This document shows, piece after piece, positions 44,925 to 56,298 of a DNA stretch of 64,000 nt; the first letter of the stretch is position 1, and every line of letters begins with the position of its first letter. The stretch spans positions 186,001-250,000 of the forward strand of contig NZ_BMUI01000004.1 of NCBI RefSeq assembly GCF_014650115.1, written 5' to 3'. The notes under the pieces were generated by a model. The model ran no database searches. It was given only the letters and a program-made list of their open reading frames with translations, and was not told the DNA's origin. The position numbers and the translations under genes are program-made. Source of the DNA: Streptomyces olivaceoviridis (GTDB taxonomy: Bacteria > Actinomycetota > Actinomycetes > Streptomycetales > Streptomycetaceae).

Positions 44925-45373
44925 CGGGTCGCTCCTTCGCGCGCGTAGTCGGTGGTGAGGACGAGGTCCTTCGCCGGTCCGCCGACCCGCCACACCGTGC
45001 GCCAGTGGTCGGCGTCCCGGACGGTGAACTCGCCACGGTAGAGGTCGGCCGCGCAGGGGTGGCCGGCGACGTACCGGCCCGTGGTCAGGTCCAGCTCGTG
45101 GAACGGCCGCCCGTCCGCGAACCGCACGTCGGCCCGGCCGGGCCCGGGGCCCGGCAGGAAGCGCAGCGTCCGGCCGGCGGGCCGCGCCACCCCCTGCCAG
45201 GTGAAGGTGCCGGACTCCTCGTGCAGCAGCCCACCGCCGTCCAGCTCGGTGAAGACGGTCGTCCCCGTGAAGTGCCCTTCGTCCCCGCTCGCCAGGTCCC
45301 GCACGGCACGTTCGACGCGCCACCGCCCGGTCAGATGGGCCAGTACGTCGGGCACCGGCCAGAACTCACCCAT
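44921..45373 (-). CDS. DUF6314-like protein
   Basis: A 150-residue beta-rich protein of the DUF6314-like type (LAHLTGRWRVERAVRDLASG; GTTVFTELDGGGLLHEESGT; RRYVAGHPCAADLYRG-like region reads GRYVAGHPCAADLYRGEFTV). Function unknown; the fold resembles small lipocalin-like domains. ATG 45373 (MGEFWPVPDVLAHL) is chosen as the first start before homology. Its last four bases are shared with the convergent gene's stop. Confidence 0.8.
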   Translation of the reverse strand: MGEFWPVPDVLAHLTGRWRVERAVRDLASGDEGHFTGTTVFTELDGGGLLHEESGTFTWQGVARPAGRTLRFLPGPGPGRADVRFADGRPFHELDLTTGRYVAGHPCAADLYRGEFTVRDADHWRTVWRVGGPAKDLVLTTDYAREGATR

Positions 45374-45410
45374 GCCCCGGAGCTTACGCGGCCCCTCGCC
45401 TCGCCCCCTT

Positions 45411-45590
45411 GACGCGCTGACGGACGACGCCGCGGAGAACACCGTGGTCCAGGCCGGCGACCCGTCCTGGCACGACTACGACCTGCACGTGAAAGCCACC
45501 AAGAAGTCCGGCAAGGAGGGCTTCCTCGTCGCCTTCCACCGGGTCCGGGCGGCCTGGGCCTGCGCGGCCCGCAAGGCGGGTTCACCCTGA
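45411..45590 (+). pseudogene. C-terminal gene relic, possibly of an alpha-L-arabinofuranosidase
   Basis: An open frame without a start codon ends at TGA 45590. Its translation includes GDPSWHDYDLHVKATKKSGK then EGFLVAFHRV, which resembles the laminin-like segment of GH51-type arabinofuranosidases (W-x-DY-x-L-x-x-K-x-x-K-x-x-G-x-EGFL). The rest of the gene is missing. A strong terminator directly follows, as expected for the end of a former gene. The family assignment is from memory of the motif. Confidence 0.45.
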
Positions 45591-45595
45591 GAACA

Positions 45596-45625
45596 CCTAC
45601 CGGAAAGCGAATGTTTTCCGGTAGG
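45596..45625 (+). terminator. Terminator following the gene relic
   Basis: Perfect 11-bp arms CCTACCGGAAA and TTTCCGGTAGG around an 8-base loop, followed by ACGTTTAATTC. The 200 bp after it, to 45837, hold no gene and likely the promoter of the YfhO-type operon. Confidence 0.75.
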
Positions 45626-45837
45626 ACGTTTAATTCACGCGGTGTTTCCCGTACTCGGAAGATGTCGCCTCACTTTCCGGTGACCGGGCAACCATCCGGA
45701 ATCGCGCCCCGTCTAAGTCGGCGAATCAATGGGGCACACATTCCGTGAGGACCGCCGAAAATGCACCGCAATACCCCACCCGGCGAAAGCGGCACAGTGC
45801 ACGGGAACGCGCGGCGACACCCGGACAGGAGCAGGGT

Positions 45838-48390
45838 GTGAAAGCGGTCCCCCGGCCGCGGCAGGCCGCCGCCCTGCTCGCCGCCGCCGTCACGGTCACC
45901 GCCTTCTGCGCCGGTGACGTGCTGGCGCGCAGCTATCCCTTCGGCCCCCGCACCCGCAGCGTCAACGACCTCGGCAACCAGTACGTGCCCTTCCACGCCC
46001 ACCTGTGGGACCTGCTGCACCGCAGGGGCCACGGCGGCCTCCTCGTCAACTGGCAGTCCGGCTACGGCGCGAGCTTCCTGCCCGACCTCGGCACCTACCT
46101 CGGCAGCCCCTACGCCCTGCTCGTGGCCCTCTTCCCGCGCGACGAGATCGACCTCGCCGTCTACGCCGTCACCCTCCTGAAGACCGCCTCCGCCGCGGCG
46201 GCCATGGCCTGGCTGCTGCTCACCCTGCGGCCCGGCCGCTGGTGGGCGGCGGGCCTGCTCGGCGCCTCGTACGCGCTGTGCGGCTGGAGCACGGCCGACG
46301 CCTCCTACAACCCGATGTGGCTCGACGGCCTGATCGCCCTGCCGCTGCTGTGCCTGGTCGGCGAGTGGGCGCTCACCGGACGCCGGCGCCTGACCGGCGT
46401 CCTGCTCGTCGCCCTCGCCTGGACCGCCAACTTCTACACCGCCTACATGGCCACCCTCGGCGCCGCCCTCGTCCTGCTGCTGCGCCTGCTGCTCGCCCGA
46501 CCGCCGCGCCGGCAGGCGCTCGCCACGGCCGGCCGCGCCGTCCTCACCACCGCCCTCGGCACGGGCCTCGCCGCCCCGCTCGTGACGGTCGTCTACTTCG
46601 GCACGAAGCACGCCTACCCCGGCCGCGTACGCCAGTTCGCCCCCGTGCCCACCGAGGACGTGGCCGCCCGGCTGCTGCCGGCGACCTACGGCTTCGGCTC
46701 CCCGGCCCTCTACGTCGGCATCACCGCCCTGCTCCTCGCCCTCGCCCTGCCCTTCCACCGCGCGGTCCCGGTCCCGGTGCGCGCCGGCTGGACGGCGCTG
46801 GCGCTCGTGGTGGCCCTCTCCCTCCAGTGGGGCCCCACCCACCTGCTGTGGCACGCCTTCGCCACCCCGCAGGGCAGCGCCTACCGGCAGGCGTTCGTGC
46901 TGTGCGGCCTGCTGGTCGTCGCCGCCTGGCACGCCGTGGCGTACGGCCTGCCCGACCGGCGCGCCCTCGGTGCCGCGACCGCCCTGCTCGTGCTGGTCGT
47001 CGCCGTCGCGAGCCGCAGCACGCTGGTCCGGCCGTACACCTGGCCGGTGCTGCTGCTCGCCCTCGCGGGCGCCGTCGGCGGCCTGGTGCTGCTGGGCCGC
47101 GCCGGACACCGCACCCGGCTCGCCGGACTGGCCGTCGTCCTGCTCCTCGGCGCCCAGGTGGGCGAGACGGCCGCCACCTCGGCCGTGGCCACCCGGCTGC
47201 GCCTCGGGCACCTGGACGACTACGAGCCCTGGGGCGAGCGGCAGGAGACGCAGGCGGCGGCGATCGCCGGGGCCGACGACTGGCCGCGGTACCGCACCGA
47301 CCCCGGCCGCGAGCAGACCGTCGGCAACGACCCGCTGCTGGTGGGCGGCGAGGGCGCCCAGTACTACAGCAGCCTGACCTCGGACGTTCTCAGCCGCACC
47401 CTCACCGCCCTCGGCGACGGCTGGACCTCGCGCGGCCGCAACGTGCAGAGCCTGGACAACGCCGTCACGGACGTCGTCTTCTCCGTCGGCGCCCGGGTGC
47501 ACTCCCCGCCCGACCCGCACCAGAAGTACCTGTCCCCGTACGCCGCCCCGGTGACCGTCACCCGCCGGGACGTACCGCCCCTGGTCACCGTCCGGGCCGC
47601 GCCCGACGTGAAACCGTTCGGACCGTCGCCGTACCGCAACCAGGAACTGCTGCTCGGCAGCCGCGTCTACACCGTGTCCCGCGTCACCGTGCACGACGAC
47701 GACGGGCGGGCGCTCCCGTCCCGCCGGGTCGGCACCGGGAACGCCCTGGCCCGGCCGACGATCACCGCCCGGTGCCCGGCCGGCACCCAGGTCCACCTGT
47801 GGGCCCCGGACTTCTCCGGCACCGCGCGGCTCGCCGGCGCCGGGGAGCCCGCCCGGTTCCGGTTCCAGTTCCCGCGCACCCGCGCCGCCATGGAGCCGCT
47901 CGGCACCGCCCCCGCCTCGGGTGCGCTGCGGATCGAGCTGCGGCCGGACCGGCCCGGCCGCATCCCGTCCGACGCCGTCGGCTGCCTGGACACGGCCCGG
48001 CTGGCCGGCGCCGCCGCCCGCCTGAAGGCCACCGGCGCCACCGAGGTGACCGTCTCCGGCGCCACGCTACGGGCCCGGCTGCGCCCCGGCAGCAAGGGCA
48101 TCGCGGTCGTCGCGGCCCCCCGGATCGCCGGCTGGCGCTGCGCCACCGGCGACGGACCCGAGCGACCCGCCGATGCCTTCCACGGACTGATCGCCGTGCC
48201 CCTCGACGGCACCTCCACCAGCCTGACCTGCACCTTCCACCCACCCGGCCTGCGGCTGGGCACGGCCGTGGGCGCCGCCTCGCTGCTGGCGCTCGTCCTG
48301 CTCACCGCCGTCACCGCCGTCCGCCGCCGGCGCGCCCCGGCGCCGCCCACGACCACATCACCGCGCGAGCGCGTGACCACCGCTCTCTGA
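45838..48390 (+). CDS. YfhO family multi-pass membrane protein (putative GT-C glycosyltransferase)
   Basis: An 850-residue protein with about 12 membrane spans in the first 460 residues, one near the C-terminus (TAVGAASLLALVLLTAV), and a large extracytoplasmic domain between. The early loop (VNDLGNQYVPFHAHLWDLL, then LVNWQSGYGASFLPDLGTYL) carries the acidic residue expected of GT-C enzymes. B. subtilis YfhO and relatives glycosylate lipoteichoic acid or use polyprenyl-phosphate sugars. GTG 45838 has AGGAG 6 nt upstream. GT2 and GtrA genes follow, forming one cassette. Confidence 0.88.
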   Translation: MKAVPRPRQAAALLAAAVTVTAFCAGDVLARSYPFGPRTRSVNDLGNQYVPFHAHLWDLLHRRGHGGLLVNWQSGYGASFLPDLGTYLGSPYALLVALFPRDEIDLAVYAVTLLKTASAAAAMAWLLLTLRPGRWWAAGLLGASYALCGWSTADASYNPMWLDGLIALPLLCLVGEWALTGRRRLTGVLLVALAWTANFYTAYMATLGAALVLLLRLLLARPPRRQALATAGRAVLTTALGTGLAAPLVTVVYFGTKHAYPGRVRQFAPVPTEDVAARLLPATYGFGSPALYVGITALLLALALPFHRAVPVPVRAGWTALALVVALSLQWGPTHLLWHAFATPQGSAYRQAFVLCGLLVVAAWHAVAYGLPDRRALGAATALLVLVVAVASRSTLVRPYTWPVLLLALAGAVGGLVLLGRAGHRTRLAGLAVVLLLGAQVGETAATSAVATRLRLGHLDDYEPWGERQETQAAAIAGADDWPRYRTDPGREQTVGNDPLLVGGEGAQYYSSLTSDVLSRTLTALGDGWTSRGRNVQSLDNAVTDVVFSVGARVHSPPDPHQKYLSPYAAPVTVTRRDVPPLVTVRAAPDVKPFGPSPYRNQELLLGSRVYTVSRVTVHDDDGRALPSRRVGTGNALARPTITARCPAGTQVHLWAPDFSGTARLAGAGEPARFRFQFPRTRAAMEPLGTAPASGALRIELRPDRPGRIPSDAVGCLDTARLAGAAARLKATGATEVTVSGATLRARLRPGSKGIAVVAAPRIAGWRCATGDGPERPADAFHGLIAVPLDGTSTSLTCTFHPPGLRLGTAVGAASLLALVLLTAVTAVRRRRAPAPPTTTSPRERVTTAL

Positions 48391-48412
48391 TCGCGCCCAG
48401 GGGGGACCCCGC

Positions 48413-49362
48413 ATGCTGATATCGATCGTCGCGCCCTGCTTCAACGAGGAAGACGTCCTCGCCCGCTTCCACGAGGAGGTCCAGAAGGTCGCCGAGGAAC
48501 TGCTGCCCCTCGGCCACGACATGGAGTTCGTGTACGTCGACGACGGCAGCCGGGACCGTACGCTCGCGGTCCTCAAGGAGCTGGCGGACCTCGACGCCCG
48601 GGTGCGCTACGTCTCCTTCAGCCGCAACTTCGGCAAGGAGGCGGCCCTGCTCGCCGGCCTGCGGCACGCCTCGGGCGACTCGGTGATCGTCATGGACGCC
48701 GACCTCCAGCACCCGCCGGCGCTGATCAAGCGCATGGTCGAGCTGCGCGAACAGGGCCACGACCAGGTCATCGCCAAGCGCACCCGCACCGGCGACCGGT
48801 TCACCCGGACCCTCACCGCCCGGCTGTACTACCGGCTCGTCAACCGCCTGGTCGACGTCGAACTCGTCGACGGTGTGGGGGACTTCCGGCTGCTGTCGCG
48901 CCGGGTGGTGGACGCGGTGCTGGCGCTCACCGAGTCCAACCGGTTCTCCAAGGGCCTGTTCGCCTGGGTGGGCTTCCCGAGCACCACCTTCGAGTACCAG
49001 AACGCCGCGCGCGAGGCCGGCCGCAGCTCCTGGAACCTGCGCGGCCTGCTCAACTACGGCCTCGACGGGCTGCTGTCCTTCAACAACCGCCCGCTGCGCG
49101 CCGCGCTCTGGCTGGGTGTGGGCCTGCTGCTGTGCGCGGGCCTCTACACCGCCTGGATCGTGGGCGCCGCGCTCGTCCACGGCGTCCAGACCCCCGGCTA
49201 TGTGACCATCATCACCGCCGTCACCGCCCTCGCGGGCGTCCAGATGGTCATGCTGGGAGTCATCGGGGAGTACACCGGCCGCATCTACTACGAGGTGAAG
49301 GGGCGCCCGCACTTCCTGGTGAAGGCGACCAACGTGGAACGGACGAAAGATCTCATCCCCTG

Positions 49363-49363
<1 letters not shown>
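48413..49363 (+). CDS. Family 2 glycosyltransferase with membrane anchor (GtrB/DPM synthase-like)
   Basis: A 316-residue GT2. Catalytic N-domain: SIVAPCFNEED, VDDGSRDRT, MDADLQHPP (DxD-type) and the RxxW-like region. Two C-terminal membrane helices (ALWLGVGLLLCAGLYTAWIV; TIITAVTALAGVQMVMLGVI) are as in GtrB/ArnC. It would load a sugar from a nucleotide onto polyprenyl phosphate, supplying the YfhO-type enzyme. Its stop overlaps the next ATG. Confidence 0.93.
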
Positions 49364-50806
<1,443 letters not shown>

Positions 50807-50809
50807 GCT

Positions 50810-50838
50810 GGGGGCACCTCCCAGCGGTAGCTGGGGGA
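50810..50838. repeat. Short dispersed hairpin repeat, copy 2
   Basis: Differs from 31266-31294 at only three positions over 29 bp. It lies in the 115-bp argC-argJ spacer, where it could modulate read-through or mRNA decay. Confidence 0.65.
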
Positions 50839-50921
50839 GTGCGTGCAGCCCCCGGGCCGCAGACGACGACGATGGCCGCACCGCTGCGCTGCACGGGCGG
50901 AGAAGCGAACAAGGAGATGCA

Positions 50922-52076
50922 GTGAGCGTCACGGCAGCCAAGGGATTCACGGCGGCGGGGATCGCCGCCGGGATCAAGGAGAACGGCAACCCCGACCTCG
51001 CCCTCGTGGTCAACAACGGGCCCCGCCGTGCCGCCGCGGGCGTCTTCACCTCCAACCGTGTGAAGGCCGCGCCGGTCCTCTGGTCCGAGCAGGTCCTCAA
51101 GGGCGGCCAGGTCTCGGCGGTCGTCCTCAACTCCGGCGGCGCCAACGCCTGTACCGGCCCCCAGGGCTTCCAGGACACCCACGCCACCGCCGAGAAGGCC
51201 GCCGAGGTGCTCGGCCGGGGTGCCATCGAGGTCGCCGTCTGCTCCACCGGCCTGATCGGCGTGCTGCTCCCCATGGACAAGGTCCTGGGAGGCGTGGAGA
51301 CGGCCGCCGCCTCCTTGAGCGAGCACGGCGGCGAGAAGGCCGCCATCGCCATCAAGACCACCGACACCGTCCACAAGACGTCCGTCGTCAGCGGTGCGGG
51401 CGGCTGGACCGTCGGCGGCATGGCCAAGGGCGCCGGCATGCTCGCGCCGGGCCTCGCCACCATGCTCGTCGTCCTCACCACCGACGCCGACCTCGACGAC
51501 GAGACCCTGGACAAGGCCCTGCGCGCCGCGACCAAGGTCACCTTCGACCGCGTCGACTCCGACGGCTGCATGTCCACCAACGACACCGTCCTGCTGCTCG
51601 CCTCCGGCGCCTCCGGCGTCACCCCGGAGTACGAGGAGTTCGCCGAGGCCGTACGGCAGGTCTGCGCCGACCTCGGCCGGCAGCTCATCGGCGACGCCGA
51701 GGGCGCCAGCAAGGACATCAAGGTCGAGGTGATCAACGCGGCGAGCGAGGAGGACGCCGTCGAGGTGGGCCGTTCCATCGCCCGCAACAACCTCCTCAAG
51801 TGCGCGATCCACGGCGAGGACCCCAACTGGGGCCGCGTGCTCTCCGCGATCGGCACCACCCGGGCCGCCTTCGAGCCGGACCAGCTGGGCGTCGCCATCA
51901 ACGGCGTCTGGGTCTGCAAGAACGGCAGCGTCGGCGAGGACCGCGACCTGGTCGACATGCGCTACCGCGAGGTCCACATCGTGGCCGACCTCGCCGCCGG
52001 CGCCGAGACCGCGACCATCTGGACCAACGACCTGACCGCCGACTACGTCCACGAGAACAGCGCCTACTCCTCATGA
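50922..52076 (+). CDS. argJ: Bifunctional ornithine acetyltransferase/N-acetylglutamate synthase
   Basis: A 384-residue ArgJ. The self-cleavage and nucleophile region is intact: [20 protein letters not shown], cut before the Thr of ATM. Other conserved parts: [16 protein letters not shown] and [19 protein letters not shown]. It recycles the acetyl group from N-acetylornithine to glutamate. GTG 50922 with AAGGAG upstream; the stop overlaps argB (ATGA). Confidence 0.96.
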   Translation: MSVTAAKGFTAAGIAAGIKENGNPDLALVVNNGPRRAAAGVFTSNRVKAAPVLWSEQVLKGGQVSAVVLNSGGANACTGPQGFQDTHATAEKAAEVLGRGAIEVAVCSTGLIGVLLPMDKVLGGVETAAASLSEHGGEKAAIAIKTTDTVHKTSVVSGAGGWTVGGMAKGAGMLAPGLATMLVVLTTDADLDDETLDKALRAATKVTFDRVDSDGCMSTNDTVLLLASGASGVTPEYEEFAEAVRQVCADLGRQLIGDAEGASKDIKVEVINAASEEDAVEVGRSIARNNLLKCAIHGEDPNWGRVLSAIGTTRAAFEPDQLGVAINGVWVCKNGSVGEDRDLVDMRYREVHIVADLAAGAETATIWTNDLTADYVHENSAYSS

Positions 52077-52981
52077 CCACGACGCGGAAACACACGGCAC
52101 TGCCGAAGGCCCAGATCCTCATCGAGGCGCTGCCCTGGCTGACCCGGCACCACGGCAAGGTCGTCGTCATCAAGTTCGGCGGCAACGCCATGGTGAACGA
52201 GGAACTGAAGGCCGCCTTCGCCCAGGACGTCGTCTTCCTCCGGCACGCCGGCCTCAAGCCGGTCGTCGTGCACGGCGGCGGCCCGCAGATCAGCGCCGCC
52301 CTCGACCGGCACGGCATCGTCAGCGAGTTCAAGGCGGGCCTGCGCGTCACCACCGAGGACGCCATGGACGTCGTACGGATGGTGCTGGCCGGGCAGGTGC
52401 AGCGCGAGCTGGTCGGCCTGCTCAACCAGCACGGCCCGTTCGCCGTCGGCCTGACCGGCGAGGACGCGCACACCATCACCGCCACCAAGCACACCCCCGA
52501 GATCGACGGCGAGCGGGTCGACATCGGCCGGGTCGGCGAGATCACGGCCCTCGACACGGGCGCCATCGAGGCGCTGCTCGCCGACGGCCGCATCCCGGTC
52601 GTCTCCTCGATCGCCCGCTCCCAGGACGACGGACATGTCTACAACGTCAATGCTGATACGGCGGCTGCGGCACTCGCTGCGGCACTGGGCGCCGAGACCC
52701 TCATGGTCCTCACCGACGTCGAGGGCCTCTACGAGGACTGGCCGAACTCCGACGAGGTGATCAGCCGGCTCACCGCTTCCCAGCTGGAGAAGCTGCTGCC
52801 GGAGCTGAGCTCCGGCATGGTGCCGAAGATGGAGGGCTGCCTGCACGCCGTGCGCAACGGCGTGACGACCGCCCGCGTCATCGACGGCCGGGTCCAGCAC
52901 TCGATCCTGCTGGAGATCTTCACCGACGAGGGCATCGGCACCATGGTCGTGCCCGACGAGCTTGAGGGGGACGCGCAGTGA
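52073..52981 (+). CDS. argB: Acetylglutamate kinase
   Basis: A 302-residue amino acid kinase: [54 protein letters not shown] and [15 protein letters not shown]. The N-terminal helix ([20 protein letters not shown]) is typical of arginine-inhibited hexameric enzymes. It phosphorylates N-acetylglutamate. Overlaps argJ and argD by four bases on each side. Confidence 0.96.
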   Translation: MTTTRKHTALPKAQILIEALPWLTRHHGKVVVIKFGGNAMVNEELKAAFAQDVVFLRHAGLKPVVVHGGGPQISAALDRHGIVSEFKAGLRVTTEDAMDVVRMVLAGQVQRELVGLLNQHGPFAVGLTGEDAHTITATKHTPEIDGERVDIGRVGEITALDTGAIEALLADGRIPVVSSIARSQDDGHVYNVNADTAAAALAAALGAETLMVLTDVEGLYEDWPNSDEVISRLTASQLEKLLPELSSGMVPKMEGCLHAVRNGVTTARVIDGRVQHSILLEIFTDEGIGTMVVPDELEGDAQ

Positions 52982-54195
52982 CGGGCCACCAGGGCAACCA
53001 GGAGCTGACCGAGCGCTGGCAGGGCGCGCTCATGAACAACTACGGCACCCCGCGGCTGCCCCTCGTCCGCGGCGAGGGCACCAAGGTGTGGGACGCCGAG
53101 GGCCGGGAGTACCTCGACTTCGTCGGCGGTATCGCCACCAACGCGCTGGGCCACGCCCACCCCGCGATCGTCGAGGCCGTGACCCGGCAGATCGGCTCCC
53201 TCGGCCACATCTCCAACTTCTTCATGGCCGAGCCCACCGTCGCCCTCGCCGAACGGCTCCTGACGCTGTTCGGGCGGGAGGGCCGGGTCTTCTTCTGCAA
53301 CTCCGGCGCCGAGGCCAACGAGGCCGCCTTCAAGATCGGCCGGCTCACCGGGCGCACCCACATGGTCGCCACCGACGGCGGCTTCCACGGCCGCACGATG
53401 GGCGCCCTCGCGCTCACCGGCCAGCCCGCCAAGCAGGACCCGTTCCGACCGCTGCCCGGCGATGTCACCCACGTCCCCTACGGCGACGCCCAGGCGCTGG
53501 CCGCCGCGGTCACCGAGGACACCGCCCTGGTGGTCATCGAGCCGATCCAGGGCGAGAACGGCGTGGTCGTGCCCCCGGCCGGCTACCTCAAGGCGGCCCG
53601 CGCGATCACCGCCGCCACGGGTGCGCTGCTCGTCCTGGACGAGGTGCAGACCGGCATCGGGCGGACCGGCACCTGGTTCGAGTACCAGGCGCACGAAGGC
53701 GTACTGCCCGACGTCGTCACCCTCGCCAAGCAGCTCGGCGGCGGGCTGCCGCTCGGCGCGACCGTGGCCTTCGGCCGGGCCGCCGAACTGCTTCAGCCCG
53801 GCCAGCACGGGACCACCTTCGGCGGCAACCCCGTCGCCTGCGCCGCCGGCCTCGCCGTGCTCGACACCATCGAGGGCGAGGGCCTGCTCGACCACGTCAA
53901 GCGGCAGAGCGAGAGGCTGCGGGACGGCGTCGAGGCCCTGAACCACCCGTTGGTCGATCATGTCCGGGGTGCGGGCCTGCTCCTGGGTATCGTGCTGACC
54001 GGGCCGCGCGCACCGCAGGTGCAGCAGGCGGCCCAGGAGGCCGGGTTCCTGGTGAACGCGCCCGCCCCCGACGTCGTACGGCTCATGCCGCCGCTGAATC
54101 TCCGCGACGACGAGGCGGGTGCGCTGCTCCGGGCGCTGCCCGGCATCCTCGACGCGGCGAACCCCGTCGACGGGGACGGACGATCCGGAGAATGA
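52978..54195 (+). CDS. argD: Acetylornithine aminotransferase
   Basis: A 405-residue class III PLP aminotransferase. PLP-related motifs: [36 protein letters not shown], and the Schiff-base Lys in [20 protein letters not shown]. It makes N-acetylornithine from the semialdehyde. GTG 52978 overlaps the argB stop (GTGA); argR starts 7 bp after its end. Confidence 0.96.
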   Translation: MTGHQGNQELTERWQGALMNNYGTPRLPLVRGEGTKVWDAEGREYLDFVGGIATNALGHAHPAIVEAVTRQIGSLGHISNFFMAEPTVALAERLLTLFGREGRVFFCNSGAEANEAAFKIGRLTGRTHMVATDGGFHGRTMGALALTGQPAKQDPFRPLPGDVTHVPYGDAQALAAAVTEDTALVVIEPIQGENGVVVPPAGYLKAARAITAATGALLVLDEVQTGIGRTGTWFEYQAHEGVLPDVVTLAKQLGGGLPLGATVAFGRAAELLQPGQHGTTFGGNPVACAAGLAVLDTIEGEGLLDHVKRQSERLRDGVEALNHPLVDHVRGAGLLLGIVLTGPRAPQVQQAAQEAGFLVNAPAPDVVRLMPPLNLRDDEAGALLRALPGILDAANPVDGDGRSGE

Positions 54196-54202
54196 GACGA
54201 CG

Positions 54203-54748
54203 ATGAGCGAGGCGCAGGACTATGAGGCGGGCAACGGTGCCGGGCCCGCCGTGCCGCAGACCCGCACCGCACGGCACCGCCGGATCGTGGACATCCTCAA
54301 CCGGCAGCCGGTGCGGTCGCAGAGCCAGCTGGCGAAGCTGCTCGCCGACGACGGGCTGAGCGTCACGCAGGCGACGCTGAGCCGGGATCTCGATGAGCTG
54401 AACGCGGTGAAGATCCGCAACACCGACGGCGACCTGATCTACGCGGTGCCGAGCGAGGGCGGCTTCCGCACCCCGCGGGCTCCGCTCGGGGAGTCGGCCA
54501 AGGAGGAACGGATGCGGCGGCTCTCCCAGGAGCTGCTGATCTCCGCGGAGGCCTCGGCGAACCTGGTGGTCCTGCGGACTCCTCCGGGCGCCGCGCAGTT
54601 CCTCGCCTCCGCCATCGACCAGGCGGAGCTGCACGACATCCTGGGCACGATCGCCGGTGACGACACGTTGCTGCTGATCAGCCGGGATCCCAGCGGGGGG
54701 CAGGCCCTGGCGGACCATCTGCTGCGGCTGGCGCAGAACGGGCACTGA
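54203..54748 (+). CDS. argR: Arginine repressor ArgR
   Basis: A 181-residue ArgR. N-terminal winged HTH ([40 protein letters not shown]) and C-terminal arginine-binding oligomerisation domain ([20 protein letters not shown]). It represses the operon it closes, through the ARG boxes before argC. The N-terminal 20 residues are a Streptomyces-type extension. Confidence 0.96.
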   Translation: MSEAQDYEAGNGAGPAVPQTRTARHRRIVDILNRQPVRSQSQLAKLLADDGLSVTQATLSRDLDELNAVKIRNTDGDLIYAVPSEGGFRTPRAPLGESAKEERMRRLSQELLISAEASANLVVLRTPPGAAQFLASAIDQAELHDILGTIAGDDTLLLISRDPSGGQALADHLLRLAQNGH

Positions 54749-54787
54749 CCGCGTGCGGGACCCGGCCGGCCGACGCAGAATGGGCAT

Positions 54788-55444
54788 GTGATCTTCCGCG
54801 GCGAGCGGCCAGGGGGACGGGCAATCCCCTGGCGGCCGTCGAACGTATACAGAGGTGTGTCGGGATATCGGTTCCCCGTCGGCCGCCTCCCGGACGAGGC
54901 TCTGCTGTCCGGGCTGGCCGCCGGTGATCCGGACCTGGCGGTGATCTTCGTCCGGAGGTTCCAGCACCGGGTCTTCGGTGTGGCCATGGCCGTCACCAGG
55001 GACCAGCAGCTCGCCGAGGACGTCGCCCAGCAGACCTTCGAGCGCGCGTGGCGCCATGCGCAGATCTACGATTCGCGTCGCGGCTCGGTCACGACCTGGC
55101 TGACGACCATCGCGCACAACCTGGCCGTCGACGCGATCCGGGCCCGGCGGACGGAGCCGCTGGCACCCGAGGACCTCGAAGACCTGCTGGACGCCGTCAC
55201 CGAGACCCCCGAGCGGTGGGCGCTGGCCGACGAGGCTTCCGCCCAGGTCCGGTCCGCCCTGGCACGGCTGCCACGGGAACAGGGCAGGGCGCTGATGATG
55301 GCCGGCATCTACGGCATGACGGCCCGGCAGATCGCCGACGCGGAGCGGATCCCGCTGGGTACCGCCAAGACGCGGATCAGAACGGCGATGGCGCGGCTGC
55401 GTACCACCGTCGCTTCTCCGGAACGGGGCGACCATGTCCAGTGA
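54788..55444 (+). CDS. ECF RNA polymerase sigma factor
   Basis: A 218-residue sigma-70 family ECF protein. Region 2 (LAEDVAQQTFERAWRHAQIY; VTTWLTTIAHNLAVDAIRAR) and region 4 (LPREQGRALMMAGIYGMTAR; PLGTAKTRIRTAMARLR) are clear, without sigma regions 1 and 3. The start is uncertain: GTG 54788, or GTG 54857 nearer the conserved part. It overlaps the zinc anti-sigma factor gene by 11 bp, which holds it inactive until a signal. Confidence 0.92.
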   Translation: MIFRGERPGGRAIPWRPSNVYRGVSGYRFPVGRLPDEALLSGLAAGDPDLAVIFVRRFQHRVFGVAMAVTRDQQLAEDVAQQTFERAWRHAQIYDSRRGSVTTWLTTIAHNLAVDAIRARRTEPLAPEDLEDLLDAVTETPERWALADEASAQVRSALARLPREQGRALMMAGIYGMTARQIADAERIPLGTAKTRIRTAMARLRTTVASPERGDHVQ

Positions 55445-56207
55445 AGCGAACTGCGAGAAGCTGAGGCAGATCGGTGCCGAGCTGGCGCTGGGCGTGCTGC
55501 CCGGCCGGGAGCGCGCCGAGGCGGTCGCCCATCTGGACCAGTGCGCGGACTGTCGGGAGTACGTCCGGCAACTCACCCTGGCCGGCGACCGGCTGGCCGG
55601 CCTGCTGCCGGACCGCGAGCCGCCGCCCGGCTTCGAGACCCGCGTGGCACGCGGCCTCGCCCAGCCGACGGCGGCACCCGGGGGACAGCGGCCGGCGGGC
55701 GTCTTCCGCCGCTCGCGCCGAGGGCTGCGCGACGGCGCCCGGCGGCCCCGGGTACGGCTCGCCGCGGTCGGTGCCGCCCTCACGATCGCCGTCGGATTCG
55801 CCGGCTGGGCGGTCGGCACCGCCGTCGAGGAGGTCACCGCCCCGCCGCCGTCCGCCGTCGAGTCCGAACCGGTGCTCGTCGGGGACATGACCCCGGCCGG
55901 GCACGGCGGGCAGCCCGTCGGCGAGCTGTACGCCCACCCCGGCACCCCCGGCTGGATCTTCGTGTCCGTCGCCCTCACCCGCCCCGGCACCCGGTACACC
56001 GGAACGGTCACCTGCTTCCTGGTGCGCGCCGACGGCACCAGCGTCCGCGTCGGCGACTTCCCCGTGCGCGACGGCCACGGCAACTGGGGCGTGGCGGTCC
56101 CCGTCGACCTCACCCGGTACTCCGGCGCCCGTCTGACGTCGCCCGACGGCACCGTCCTCGCCACCGCCCAGCTGCGGAAGGGGCAGGTCGTCACCCCGAA
56201 GACGTGA
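55434..56207 (+). CDS. Zinc-binding anti-sigma factor, membrane-anchored (RskA/ZAS type)
   Basis: A 257-residue protein. The cytoplasmic N-terminus has the ZAS motif H-x3-C-x2-C (AHLDQCADCREYV). One membrane helix (LAAVGAALTIAVGFAGWAVG) follows at about residues 108-128, then an RskA-like extracytoplasmic domain (FVSVALTRPGTRYTGTVTCF). The partner is the overlapping ECF sigma factor. Release may be redox-linked through the zinc Cys pair or via proteolysis. Confidence 0.9.
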   Translation: MSSEANCEKLRQIGAELALGVLPGRERAEAVAHLDQCADCREYVRQLTLAGDRLAGLLPDREPPPGFETRVARGLAQPTAAPGGQRPAGVFRRSRRGLRDGARRPRVRLAAVGAALTIAVGFAGWAVGTAVEEVTAPPPSAVESEPVLVGDMTPAGHGGQPVGELYAHPGTPGWIFVSVALTRPGTRYTGTVTCFLVRADGTSVRVGDFPVRDGHGNWGVAVPVDLTRYSGARLTSPDGTVLATAQLRKGQVVTPKT

Positions 56208-56210
56208 ACC

Positions 56211-56233
56211 GCCCCGCTCAGCCGCCGCGGGGC
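56211..56233. terminator. Bidirectional terminator between convergent operons
   Basis: GCCCCGC and GCGGGGC (7 bp) pair across a 9-base loop, just after the anti-sigma stop and at the end of the minus-strand operon. Confidence 0.5.
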
Positions 56234-56298
56234 AGTACGGCCGCCGGTGCCGGTCCGGGGGGCAGGGGCGGGGCGTCCGCCCCGGTGGTGACGGTCAT
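56218..56298 (-). CDS. 26-codon ORF coupled to the ABC exporter
   Basis: The ATG (56298) overlaps the exporter's TGA by one base (TGATG), giving a Pro/Ala-rich peptide MTVTTGADAPPLPPGPAPAA ending VLPRGG. The tight coupling suggests it was, or is, translated. It may be a true small peptide or the surviving N-terminus of a truncated gene; no family is recognised. Confidence 0.4.
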   Translation of the reverse strand: MTVTTGADAPPLPPGPAPAAVLPRGG

